From: Prosapia bicincta
Taxonomy: Eukaryota > Arthropoda > Insecta > Hemiptera > Cercopidae
NCBI GenBank assembly: GCA_036971475.1
Contig: JBAIZL010000002.1
Span: forward strand, 127,152,533 to 127,216,532
Direction of reading: 5' to 3'
DNA: 64,000 bases
The position numbers were made by a program, and so were the translations under genes. Under the pieces are notes generated by a model, which was not told the DNA's origin, did no database searches, and saw only the letters and a program-made list of their open reading frames with translations. Below are positions 43,934 through 57,848 of the stretch, piece by piece. The number at the start of each line of letters is the position of its first letter. Position 1 is the first letter of the stretch.

Positions 43934-43985
<52 letters not shown>

Positions 43986-46900
43986 TGTCCAACAAAGATG
44001 GGAAAATTCATTAGTCAATAGAAAAAGAAAAGAAACTGGCCATTATACCTTCTTACAATGAATCAAAGTACTATGTCAATATGCTCGATAAAACGTATTG
44101 GCAGTACGACATTGCAGAAACCAAGTACTATGTCAATATACTAGATCAGTAACCACCTAACAGGTGGTCTGCGGGCATTGTCTAAAGGGTCAGTGAGATG
44201 TTGGTTTCTATGCAGTATGATTTCTTTGCAGTAAAAGTGTCAAGGAACCTAACATTTCTGAAATAGTGATCTCAAAGGATTTAAGATCACTTCACTGAAA
44301 TTATTGTTTAGTTGTGAGTTATGACAATCGCATTGTATAATAAGTGTGAACTAATAATATTATTAATATTCTTATTTAATCACTTTAACTTTAAGATTCA
44401 CCGAACGTAAAGAACTACAAAATTCAACAATTTAATATTCTTATATTTTTATTCAATAGTTTTTCTCTGTTTATCACAAAACAGACTTGTGACGCTAGTT
44501 TTTACTTCATTAACTCCTTGTTCCAAAGAAAATAATAATACAAATAAGTTTAATGAATTTTGCCTGGACCTATAAACTTCAACATGTATGTGTTACTTTA
44601 TTTATCTTATATAAAAATAAAATACTTCTTGGATGTAGTTGTAATAATAAACTCTTGGTAAAATCAAATTTAATTTTCATATGTAAGAACAGTTTCCACC
44701 TTAAAGCAAATAGGTAGGCAAACTATAAATTCTATGGTGCATCGTTATTGAATTTATCAGAAGAAAATTATAAAAATGAGCTGAATTACATTTATAGTGT
44801 AGCAAGGTTCAATGGATAAAGTAAAGAGTTTATAGATGAAATCCACAAAAAAGATGAAAAAAAAAGAAACACATTAATAAGAGATTTAAAGGGGAAAAAT
44901 GGGTAAAAATAACACACCATCCACCACTGTCTAATAAAATTAGAAAATCTCTAGGAAAAAATAGTAATTTGAACGTTACAATTGCCACTGCAAATAACCT
45001 AAAGAAGTTGTTAGGGAACCATATAGACGCCATACCTAATGAGGAAAAGTAAGGAATCTACTGCCTCAAGTGTAGCAAGTGTCCTATGAAATATATAGGT
45101 CAAACATAAAGAAATTTTAAAACTAGGGCTGAAGAACATTTTTCCCACGTTGAATATAACAAACCAGAAAAATCTGCGATGGCGAAACATTGTTTAGAGA
45201 AAGAGCACGTATTTAAAGTAGAGGATGTAACCCTGTTAAAAACGTTGTTAAGTGTAGTGAATCGGATCCGTGGCAACCCCTATTGTATAAATATGGAAGT
45301 TTAACCTTACTTTCACACTAGTTGTAAGTTAGAGTTTGAAGTAATAACACTCACTGATGCTGATGATGACTTCGTCATTAAAACGTGTATGAGTAGATAA
45401 ATGATTAATTTGTGAGTTTTGTGTATGAATTTATTTGTTTTAACATTACCTCACAACCTAAGCTCAAAGAATGTTTGTAAACCATAAATTATTTACTAAT
45501 AACCAATATAACTCAAATTATTATGCGTGTAATGTAAAATCCAAGTTTAAGAATTTGATGGGTTCTTTTTTAAAATAATTTGGTACATTATAAAAATTTT
45601 AATTGAAAAAATGAAGTTTTATGTTATGTAATAAAATATATATTTAAAATTCAGTATTGATTACTGTACTTGAAAATAATATAGAAACAATTATTAGAAA
45701 GTTATTTGACTAAAAATCTAAACGTTTTGTTCATTTAACAAAATGTGCTTAATATGGGTTTGGTTATTATTTCTCCTTTGATTCCTTGATCATATTAGAT
45801 TACTATTTGACAGTTTAAATAATATTGACCATAGTAATGAGAAAAAGCCATAATGTATTGATAGTACCGGTTATCACAACTGGATTTAAAACTAAATATA
45901 TTTTAATAATAATATGTTATTTTATATTATTGACTTTACTTTTATGTTTACTTTCAGGAATGAAAATGAAAACTCTAACTTAGACACTTTAGCCTTATGT
46001 CCTGAAGTAAGTATTACAGCTAAGTATGTATTTTTTTTTTTTACTAACTTTGTTGGAACTATATATAGGCTACAATAATTTTATTTGGTGACAAGCTATG
46101 TTAAAAATGCCTGGTGGTACAGTATATTTCTCAATAGGTTACTTATATTATTTGATTCCATCTTCACTTGAGATAGTTTTCACTAAAAACATATGGACAG
46201 TATGTTACACTTGCCTATAGTAGCACTTACTTCTTTGACTATTGAGGTTACTGTTTCAGGAGATGGGTGCCATTGTTAAATCAGACCATAACTGAGTTGA
46301 CAATGGGACAGATCACCCGAAACCACCATCCTCTATAATCAATAATGTAAGTGCTACTATAGGCAAGTGTAACATATTACCATATTTTAAGTGTTTTAGT
46401 GAGGTTACTTATAGCAAGGGCCTGCCTTGTGCGTGTAGCTAGTTTGGGGTCTGCCTTAGGTTATGTATTTTTACTAAAGTCTGTAACGTCATCCAATATA
46501 GACTTCTTAAAGTAAGTGTAGGACGTTCTTTGCATTGGACAGCCCTGTTGTAGAATTATGTAGAGATGAGTGTTTGTAATACACTTTAAAAACTGAGGAA
46601 AGTTAATTTTTACCCAGTCACTTGAAACATTGAATCTTTAAAATATCACACATTCAACTAAAATTGTAATTATAATTTTAACAAGAATATTGTATTCAGT
46701 TGAATTTCTATATCTGGAATATCCAAGGGAATAAGAAATATCGACTTTATGAAAATTCTACCTATATCTATAAAACAGGACTAATTCCTATCCTAGAAAA
46801 AATACCATAAATTATATGAGTGTATGAAAACTATATTACTTTATTACAAAGTAGTGTATTAATATTACCTACAATAATGACATCTACCATTACTAACACA

Positions 46901-49900
46901 GCATTATGTTTAGGGATGGGCCAATTCCGATTCTTGATTGTAGGAATCATCGATCCTAAGAGTATCGAGGAATCGTCAGTACTCAATTCTCCATTGATTA
47001 AATTGCCGATTCTGATTCTTTGTTTTAACTAGTAAAATACGTGTGAGGTGTGATGTATATGAATTATAATTAATTATCAACTATCTCTTATTCAAGTATT
47101 AGTTCCTTTGAATGAATTAAACAAGATAAAGCATTTAATTTATGGTAAATGTCTGTGTATTTGTGTCCTTTTTCTTTTAGGTGATTGGAAAATACGGAGT
47201 TGGTTTGGGTGATTTGGTGTGTTCCTCGACTCATTGTTGGAAGCTGCGACTTGTTTCCCCAATGTAGAATTTTTTGTAATTTATACAATTTAATTTGTAT
47301 ACGCCTGGCGCTTGTAGTTTATCTTTGTTGTTGGTGTTGTGTTGTATTTTGTTTTGTAGTTTGTTATTAATTTTCTATGCTATTTTGTATCCTTTTTTTT
47401 GAAATTTGTGGGCTATAATTTGACGTTTTGTTTATGTATGGTATTGTGATGTATTTGTTTTCCCTCCTTGTAGTGTTGAATTTAGTGTGTTTTTGTATAT
47501 TGTGCCACAGGTTGTCTATTATTGTGGTGTTGTATCCATTTGTGTATGCTAATATTTAATGCTATCTAGCTCTTTGTTTATTTTTTCTGTGGTTATTGGT
47601 ACTTCTTCGAGTTTGTGGAGCATAGATCTAAAGGCAGCATGTTTGTGTTGGATAGGGTGGTTTGAGGTGTTGTGGATAAGTGTCTATCATTGTCGGTTTC
47701 CTGTAAATGTTGAAGCTGTTTTTTTGTGTGTGTGGCTTTTTGTTATGGTAGGACCGGTTGGTTTCAATCTCTGAGGTGAACTGAAGATTTGAGTGTATTT
47801 TATTAGTGTAGGTGAGGAAGTTTTTCTCATTGTTGGGTGTTGCCTCTGTATAGTGTTAAGATATCATCGACGTAACTGTGCCAGTAAATGATTTTGTGTG
47901 CGTGTGTATTGTTTGCGAGTATCTTGGTGTTTTCTTTGTGTTGTAGGAAAATTTCGCTTAGGTTGCTGCTGATAGCACTTCCTATGGGTAGGCCATCTAT
48001 TTGGGAATAGAAATTTGAGATGTGGGTGAAATAGTTTTGTTTGGTGATGGTTTGAAGGATGTTTAGGATTTCGGTGACATGGGTTTATGGTATGTTGTTC
48101 TGCATTAATTGGGTCTTTAGGATGTTGAGGGTTACTGATACTGGTATATTGACGTACATGTTTGTTATGTTGAGTGATAGTAGTTGAATTGTGTGCTATG
48201 TTTATGTCTTTTTTTATTTATGCGGTTTGTTCTCTTTTTTATGTGTGTTTCTGTGTTCAAGTTAATAGATTGTGTGATTTTTTGTCTATTAGTTTTGCTA
48301 GTTTATGTGCAGGGGCATTTTGGTAGTTGATAATGGCTCGGATGGGGACATTGGGTTTATGAATTTTAGGAAGAGCACAGAAGGTGGGTGCTTTAGGTTG
48401 GATTTGTTTTAGGTGGTGTTTTTTGTTGTTGCTGATAATTTTTTTGGAGTTAATTAGTTTTTTTGATGGTTCTGTGGTATTTCTCAGTTGGATCTGTATG
48501 TAGTTGTATTATATTATTATTTATTATGTATTCATTGATTTTGTCATTTAGGCTTTTTGTTTTAATAGTTACTGTGGTGTTGCCTTTGTCTGCTTTGTGA
48601 GTGTGATGTTGATTAGTTGTGCTTTTTGATTTATATTGGCAGCGATTTTAATTTCATTGTTTATGTTTTTGTGTTTGGTTAGGTTTTTTAGTCTTGCATG
48701 TCGGTTTTTTGTATCGCTGTTCTGTTTGTAGTGTAATGTTTCTATTTGTTATGTTCTTTTATTTATAATGTAGGTTGTATTTTAGGCCTTTGTTTATTAA
48801 ATTCATTTTGTGTTGTGTGGATTTAGTATTAGTGAGGTTAACTGTACGGTGGTAAAAGTTTTGTGCGGGTTGAGAGTTTGTAGTTTTTTGTTTTACATAA
48901 TAGTTGAATAATCTTTTTGTTGTGTTTATTTTTAATGCTTATTAGTTTATTTGTTGCCAAGTTATTAGTGTCTAGTATAACTTTTTAGTGTGAGGTGGTG
49001 TCCGAGATTTAGGAGATGCTGGTATAGCCTATGGTTTAGTGAGTCCTTATTTTTGTATAAAGTTTTAATCTTTTGTTTTATGGAAACAATTTCAGCTTTT
49101 TGTTTAGTGATTGTATCTGCTTTTGTGTTATTGTTAATGTTTATTATTATGTAGGTGTTATCTTATGAATTAGGCATTGTATGTGGGTCTGTGTTTTTCT
49201 AACCATTACATGTTCTTTTGATTCTATAAATCTTCAATCTGAATCAAGGTTATAAGTAACTTCCAGAAGTAGTGTTACCATGGGAGAAAAAGTCATGAGA
49301 CAATATGCCATGACTTTTAGTGCTATGATACTAAAAAACCTACATTTGATTGGTGCTTCAAATTTCACATGATATTGTTTTAAAATTACAACTAATTAAA
49401 ATAAAAATACAATTTTTAATATTAGAACATCGTATACATATACAGTAGGCTAGTGACATTTGGAGGAAGGGAACAATATTATCACCACTTTTTAATTCAC
49501 CTGGAAGTGAGGGCACGTTATCAGTTGATGATAGCTTTTTTGGACAAACCTTTTCCAGCTAAAAACTTTTTAACTCACTGATAAAAGTTGTGACAGTGAC
49601 ACAAACTGAAAAAAAAACATTCTTTAAAAACATACACACACTTTTTTGTGCTCTGTAACAAGCTGGTGGGATGGTCAGGCTTCTCGCAATCGGGATGAGT
49701 CATGCATTGTTTACATTTTACTGTAGGTACATTACTGAAAGGATTGTCTTTCGGTTAACCAGGGTTCCACTGCATTTGTAGCTTTTCAAGGATATTTAAA
49801 ATATAGTTAAGAGGAATAATTTAACGCTGTAAAGAGTATAAGTTTTTTTCAATAATATTCAGAAATAAAACAGTTGCTTTGTTCTTGTATAGGATAATGA

Positions 49901-52900
49901 GCCTCATTCCACCGAAGAAAGTGGCACAAGTCCAACTCATGTTAGTCATGGAATACCTCAAGGAATTAGTGAGTGCAATAATATCATTTCTATACTTTAA
50001 TTCTTCCTAAGGTAAGAGGTTTGCATTTATATATCAGAACATTCAAAAATCAGTCAGATTTGTATAAATAGTATGAAGTTGAATCAACTAGGTAGCCCTG
50101 AAAACACAAGATGGACTAAATGATTTGTTCAAAATTCAATGCATAGGAACAGAAAAGGGTGTATTTATTTTCTTTGCCCAAGTAATCGATATTGCCAAAA
50201 AATTATACCATGTGATACAAAAATTCGTCACATACACCGTAAAAATAGCAATAACTTCTGTTCATACCCCAAAAATTACAAATTTTTGATAAAAAAGCAT
50301 ATATAACCTCAAGTTCATGGGGTACCGTAAACTTTGTAAATTCATGGTTTTTATATTTATTTTTTGAGATAGTGACTCCCAAAATGCTTCCAGAAGTAAT
50401 TAAATTTGCTGGTGACACCTCATAAATTACAAATTTTAAAAAAATGCTAGAGTGCCTTTTACACTGTTTCACCGTGCTAACAAAACTGAATATAGCTATA
50501 AAACTTACACACACATTTTTATTTTTTGCAATAGTAAGTCTCAAAAAGATGCAATAAACACTTTTAAGGACTTCTCTGTGGTTACAACACATCAAAATCT
50601 TGTTGCTGTTCATGACAAGCTGCTTGTTAATCAGTTATTACACTTTTGCTATTACTTGCGACCAGACGTTTTGTTAACTAAAAGTTGTTAAATTGTTAAC
50701 TTACACTTGGAGGAAATGTTTTCGTCTTACGACTTCTTCAGCCTCCTTTAATAGGAATGCTGCAGTTGTGCTTCCTCAGTACCATTTTTTTGTTTGTTTG
50801 AAAGTTAAAAGTGATGTGATCTAAGATTATGTGTGATTTGTGCAGTGTTTGTTCATTTAGGATGTCATTTTTATGTGTGTTGCCATGTTATAACATACAA
50901 AATAATTAATATTGGATTAACATTTACACATCCTTTTTATTTCTAACGTTAACCTAAAGCTTAGAAATAATATAACTTTTCACACAACGTTCCTACATAA
51001 CTTACCACACATTATACTGAGGAATTAAAAATCATGCTGCCAACTTTTCTTGCAAAGAAAATGGAAGTTTCATTTATTAATCTCTTATGAGTTGTAGTAA
51101 ATTTTGTGTTCTGATACATTGATATGTTAATTTTATTTTTGATATATTCAGGTGAGTTTTCATATTTATTTTCAATATATATCACAAGTATTCTTTCCAT
51201 ATTCCTTACTTGAAAATTATAAATCTAATAATCTATTCTGATTATGATGTATTTATGACATTGCACATACCCTTAAAACTGATTCTTCGTTGGTCAGGAA
51301 GTACAGGCGTAATTTCCTGTCCAGCTTCTATTTCTTGGTAGATCATTTCTAAGCTCAAGCTAGAAATAAAAGAGTGTGTAAATCTCCAATGCATTAATTT
51401 TTGTTTTGTTTTTTTCGTTATGAGCATCGAATAATATTGTAAGTGTTTATGTCCTTTTGCAACTTACAATTTTAAAAAATAAGACCTGGTAAATTTTAAG
51501 TTTTGTGTAAGTAGTAAATCATGATGTAAAGGTGCTTTCGTAAAGATGAAGTTTTTCATAGTTTGTAATTTTTGGGGGTGACCTGTAAATTTAATTACTT
51601 TTTGAGACATTTTGCGAGTTACTACCTCAAAAAAATAAAGGTAAAACCTTGAATTTGTAAGGTTTTGGGTGTACTTTGGACTTGTGTTGATATATGCTTT
51701 TACTTCAAAATTTAAAATTTTGGGGTTTGAGTGGAAGTTTTTGATATTTTTCCGTATATCCACTTTAATATAAATTATCCAAGACAGAGACTAGAAACAC
51801 ATTTATGTACATTTCCTATGTAAAATGTGTTGTTATTATTTATTTGTTTGGTTTGTATGTTAGAGTGTAGATGATTTTTGTGTTTATGTACCTGCTCAAA
51901 AAATGGCAACTGTTGCAAGATCCTTGCAATTCACAGATTACAGGAATGGTCTAAAACTACAGGTTTTAAATTCTCTGCTTTGAAGACCCATTGTGTAGCA
52001 TTTAGTCGTTGTAGGCAACACCAGGCGCCTATCCTTTATCTTGATGTCATTATACTTCAAACCACAGACAGTGTTCAATTTTTGGGTCTTTTATTTGATG
52101 AAAGACTCTCATGGATCCTACATGTGTGTGATTTGAAGATGAAATGGAACACGAAATTGGATATGCTTAGAGTCCTTAGTGGTACTAATGGGGAGCAGAC
52201 AGAACGAGTATGCTTCGATTCTATCGCCCAGTAGTTAGATCGCGCATGGATTAAGGCTGTCAAGCATATTCATCTGCACAGCCTATGTATTGAAAACTCT
52301 CGATGCAGTGCACCACTCTGGACTTAGACTTGCTACTAGTGCATTTAGAACTAGCCCAATCCCTAGTATTCTTGTCGAGATTGGGGAACCTGTCATATCA
52401 ATACCACGTCAGATGTTACACACTTCTTATATCTCTCGTCTTCGGAGCAGACCTAAACATCCTTTGTTAAAATAAAAAAAATAATAATTAAACCTATACT
52501 AAACACACATAATATTTCACTATGGACAAGGTACGTAGACGATATACTTGTAGTATACCAACGTACCATTCACAACGAACACATCATAATACTAAAAAAA
52601 CTAAATACATACAACGAAAGCATACAATTCACCGTAGAAACAGAAACAAATAGAACAATCAACTATCTCGACATTACATTAAATATAAATAATAATAAAA
52701 TAGAAACTACAGTATACAGGAAACCTACTTCGAACTACACCACAATACACTACAAGTCTAACCACCCCTGGACACACAAAATTAACACTTACAGTAAAAT
52801 GATAAATAAAGCAATAAAATACACACAAGATAATAAACAAAAATTAAATGAAGAATTAGATAACATTACAAAAATAGCAATAGAAAATGAATACAACAAA

Positions 52901-54004
52901 CACCTTATAAAAAATATATACATTAAATTCACAAAAAACTTAACCTCAACACAACACTACAACCGGAACACAAAAATTATAAAAATAAAAAAATTACCTA
53001 AAATATAAATACACCAATAACAAAATAGAAAAAATAACAAATATATACAACAAAGAATACTACACTCCAACATACAAACCAAACAACAAAATAATAAAAT
53101 ATTTTAATAACACAAACCACAAAACAAATTCAGAAAAACATAACCTATCAGGAATTTACAAAATTACATGTAACAACTGTAACGCATTTCACATAGAGAA
53201 AACAACCAGATCATTCAAAATAGGATTTGAAGAACATTATAGAGCAGGGGTTCCCAAACTGGGGGGCGCGTCCGCCTGGGGAGGCGTGGAGATAGTCCAG
53301 GGGGGGGCGTGACACCCAAATGAAATAAATAAAAAAATTACAAAAATAATTTCCTACAAAAAAAATAAAACTTATTGGTGTATGCACAGATGGTGCTCCT
53401 TCAATGCTGGATTCTCATTCAGGCTTTGTGCAGTTGGTCAAAGAGAAGAATGCTGATGTGGTTGGGATTCATTGTTTTATTCACCGGCAAGCCTTGGCAG
53501 CAAAAACGCTTCCATACAAACTCAATGCTGTTTTAAGGCTATGTATTAAAGTAGTCAACTACGTTAAGAACAGTGCATTAAATACTCGACTGCTTAAAGT
53601 TCTTTGTGAAGATTTAGGAAGTGACCACAAAACGCTGCTATTTCATACAGAAGTACGATGGCTATCAAAAGGCAATATGTTGGGAAGACTATTTGAGCTC
53701 CGTGATGAAGTGATTACGTTTTTGACACAGCAGAAACAAAACGAGATTAGTGCAGAGTTACAAAAACCCAGTAACCAAGTGATTTTATCAGATTCTTTTG
53801 ACACGTTAAACAACCTAAACTTGAGACTGCAAGGTGCAGACTCAAATATAGTAACACATCAGGATGCCATCAAGATGTACGTTGAGAAACTAAAACTTTG
53901 GATACGTAAAGTGTCAATGAACCCCAGCAACTATTCAAGTTTCAGCAAAGTAGTATCAGTCTCAGAAGAAGCATGTTTTGAGGACGTTTTTGAAGGACCG
54001 CTTT

Positions 54005-54035
<31 letters not shown>

Positions 54036-54211
54036 CATCTCATTTTCTCATATTTTTTTTTGTGTTTTCTCTTCGATTGACAAAGACCACTGTGTGGTTG
54101 AAATATATCATTGTTTCTATTTCAAGACTACAGAGTGGACTCTTACCAAGGTAAGTCTGTCAGTCTCCTAGTCCAAAAAATCTAAATAATCTTTACCAAC
54201 CAAAACTAACC

Positions 54212-54273
<62 letters not shown>

Positions 54274-56665
54274 TAGCCTACTCACAACAATTCAAACCCA
54301 TACTTCAGCAGTATTTACTCAAGGTTTAACCTGATGGTCATTTTACATATGTTACCAACAACATGTGAAAACAACTCACAAACCACTTCATCAAAATATC
54401 TTAATTTTTGTATGTAATGTTATATATTTCACCAAACATTCTTATACATATATAAACACATTTTACACATTGATATGTAGTGAAAAAAAGCACTCACAAC
54501 TATGCAATTAAGCTTAGTTTGTCAATATTGAACATGTATACCATCTACATCAACTACTTTAATGCTTAGTGTGTCTCATTTCTGTAACAGTTGGTTTTTA
54601 TAATTAATTTTCTTATAAATTATTTTAATAAAATGCCAATTTTATTATTTTCAGATAAAGCATGGCTCGCCAATTTGGAATTATTTTGTAAACTTCGAAT
54701 TAGATCGTTTGTGCGCAGTAGTTCTGGCCCCTAAGTTATTTTATCCAATATAATTCTGACTGCAGTAAAAACAATATTTTAATTATACTAAACTTTGCAT
54801 GCCGTCCACTATTTCTTGATCTCTACATAATTTATCAAACTTTTTATCAAATTTATTATGAACATTAGAAACCTACGCAATACTTTGGTGGCTTACGAAA
54901 GTTCTCAAAATCAACAACAGAAATCAGCACTAAAGCAATGCTACCCTTGCCAATACAAGGTCATCCTTTTTATAATGACCACATGCCATTTCAGTGCTCT
55001 AAGTATAGAGCTACAGTAGATTCTCTCTAATTTGTCACGTTTGGGACTGAGGGGGTGACAAATTCAAGAAAAAGACGAGTTACAGAATTTGTGAAATTAA
55101 CATGTAATTGTGGGTAAACATGGCACATAAATAGGTAAATAGGTGTTTAATGTAATTATGTTGTACTTCCATGATTTATATTTGCCGAAAAACTCAACAA
55201 CACTATAAAAACATTAATAGCTTGCAGTATAGTTTGTATTTACAAATACAGTCAGTTATTTTATTACATATCTTAGCACCTTGCAACAATAATAACAAGC
55301 AAAAAAAATATGGTATACTACATCTATTTACGTTTTAGTTTTATCACAGTTGTATTCTCTGATCACAAGTTAAATGTAAAACTTTCAACTTTACCAACTA
55401 ATTTATTTGAATAATATAATGATATAGCAAACGTCCAATTACAGGCATCTAATGATCATCGTGTTCATTTTGGTGAATCCTATTCCAAACATGTTGACTA
55501 CTTGTATCAATTTTCACTTTTTCTCACTATTTTTCAAAGTAACATTGGGAGTCTGCTACAAATTTACAAAGTCCGGCTTTTTATATTCACTAATTTTTAT
55601 GGTCAAGAATTGACATAATTTAGATATTTGACCATATACCACAAATATTTTAATACTTCCGATTCACATCTTCGCACTTTCTGAATTTGTTTATTCCATG
55701 TCAGGACTCATTTTCACCGCACAATAAAAACACATCCAACTCAATTGATAGCTTCGTTTACAAGAGGCGGTGTACCAAATGTTTTGCTTCGGAATAATCT
55801 GCCCTGTCTTTTCTTTATTCTGTGTGAACCCTGTTGATCAAATTCCTCCAATCCCAGTATCATTGTCTTAGCCACTAGTCTGTTTATTTTTTAATCTTGA
55901 CCCTTTTCTAATTGTTTTTTCGTGAATTATTTTGTCTGGTCTTTTGTAATAACAATTAATTTTACGAGATGTGTTTATTTAAATTTAAAAGTTTGTTCCA
56001 ATAATTTCTTTGTTTATATTTGTTTAATGTAGTTTCTTTATTACAGCTCTGTTGTGACCATTTTGTAAGATTTTATAAACAATCTTGTTCTCACATACTG
56101 AAACATCCCATATAGCTTTATAACTCTAGAGCCTGTTGTGAGGTTATTTTAATTATATCTCCTGCTCCTATAGAGCGAGGCTATCTATTCAAATTCTACT
56201 AATTTTAAGTTATTTTCGTAATTTCAACATTTTAACAATTTTAATTAATTAACATTTAGTTTCAGTTCATCTTAATTTTAGTTACTTAGTATAATTGTAC
56301 AATGTTTTATTATAATTAGTTTAAATTTTGGTAATATTAGGTGATTTGACCGAAATCACTATTCTACACATTTGCTAACTTTTGCAAAGGTCAATTTGCC
56401 AGTTGCAGATAGCTTAACTCTCCTTCCAGATTTTCGTACACATTGTAGAATGTCATACTTTATAGTTATAGTTTAGTTATTACCGCATTTAGATGTTTTC
56501 TCTTTATTGCCCACATGAGATGTGTGAGAACAAAGAATGTGATGAGTTTATTTTAAATAATCGAAAGATTCATATCTCAAATCAGCCTTATGTGATGGAG
56601 CCTATACTACGTGACAGTGCAGATGATGTTTGTTATTATTGTAACAAACTAGAGAAGTTAAATTG

Positions 56666-56715
<50 letters not shown>

Positions 56716-56833
56716 TGGTTAAGTGCTTTGATGTGTTTCTATTTCAAGACTACAGAGTGGACTATTACCAAGGTAAGTCTGTCAGTCTCCTAGTCCAAAA
56801 AATCTTAATAATCTTTACCAACCAAAACTAACC

Positions 56834-56921
<88 letters not shown>

Positions 56922-57797
56922 CAGTAAACTCCCGATTATTCGTGGAATAGGGTGGCCCGGCAATGCCGGATAACGAATTCCTCGGATAATCCGCTATGAA
57001 CAAAGAATACGCAAAACTATCGATAATCGATTATTATACCATAAGTTACACAAATAATGACCCTGGTTAATGCAATTCACAAATAATCTTCAGAGGACAA
57101 AATAAATACAGAAAATAATTTAAAATGTAGATTTGACGGATTAAAACATGTAAATTCATATGTCTAGCTATTTACAATACGTACATAAGTATATGTCAAA
57201 TGTAAGTATGTATGTACATATGTAATTACCTTTACACATAATACTTTAACTTTTTAACAAAAAAATCTGTCACTTTCGTCTGTTTTTTTGTGAGCATTGA
57301 TTTAGTTTTAATGTGCGAACTAAGTTTCTTGAGAACCATTTTGTCGCACAGTGTCTACTTGTGTCACGTGTGTCACAAAGCCATAAAGATCGATAATGTA
57401 TATGACAGACATGGATAATGCGTATGTCACATCCTAGACTATTTATAGCCGAGATTAGCTGACATTTGTTTACAATCTTACGATACACATTAGGTTTTCG
57501 GGCGTCCAAGCATTTTGTCATTGTCTCATATACAGTAGTCTGCTCGCCCCTTTTATTTCGCTGGCCCGCGTCGGGATGTTTCCCTTTCAATGTAAAAATT
57601 AGTACGTACATATTTACATATCTATTTCCTTCATCTTAACTTCTATTAAGCCTTATATGTATTTTCGTCGTAATTCACCGTTTGGAAATTTAAACACATG
57701 AATCTGATTGGAATAAAAATTGGATATTTGTAAAACAATGCCGGATCCCGGATAATCCGCAAACCGGTTAATCCGCCCACGGATAATCGGTAGTTTA

Positions 57798-57848
<51 letters not shown>

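Noticed and set aside
43723..44061. Frame rich in YIYIYI
   Set aside because: It is largely translated (TA)n microsatellite. The same applies to frames at 56493-56831 (3' part), 57646-57927 and 21455-21643.
57270..57611. 113-codon minus-strand frame in the pogo-like element as a transposase
   Set aside because: No CENP-B or DDE motif is visible and it is far too short. It is kept only as non-autonomous element interior.
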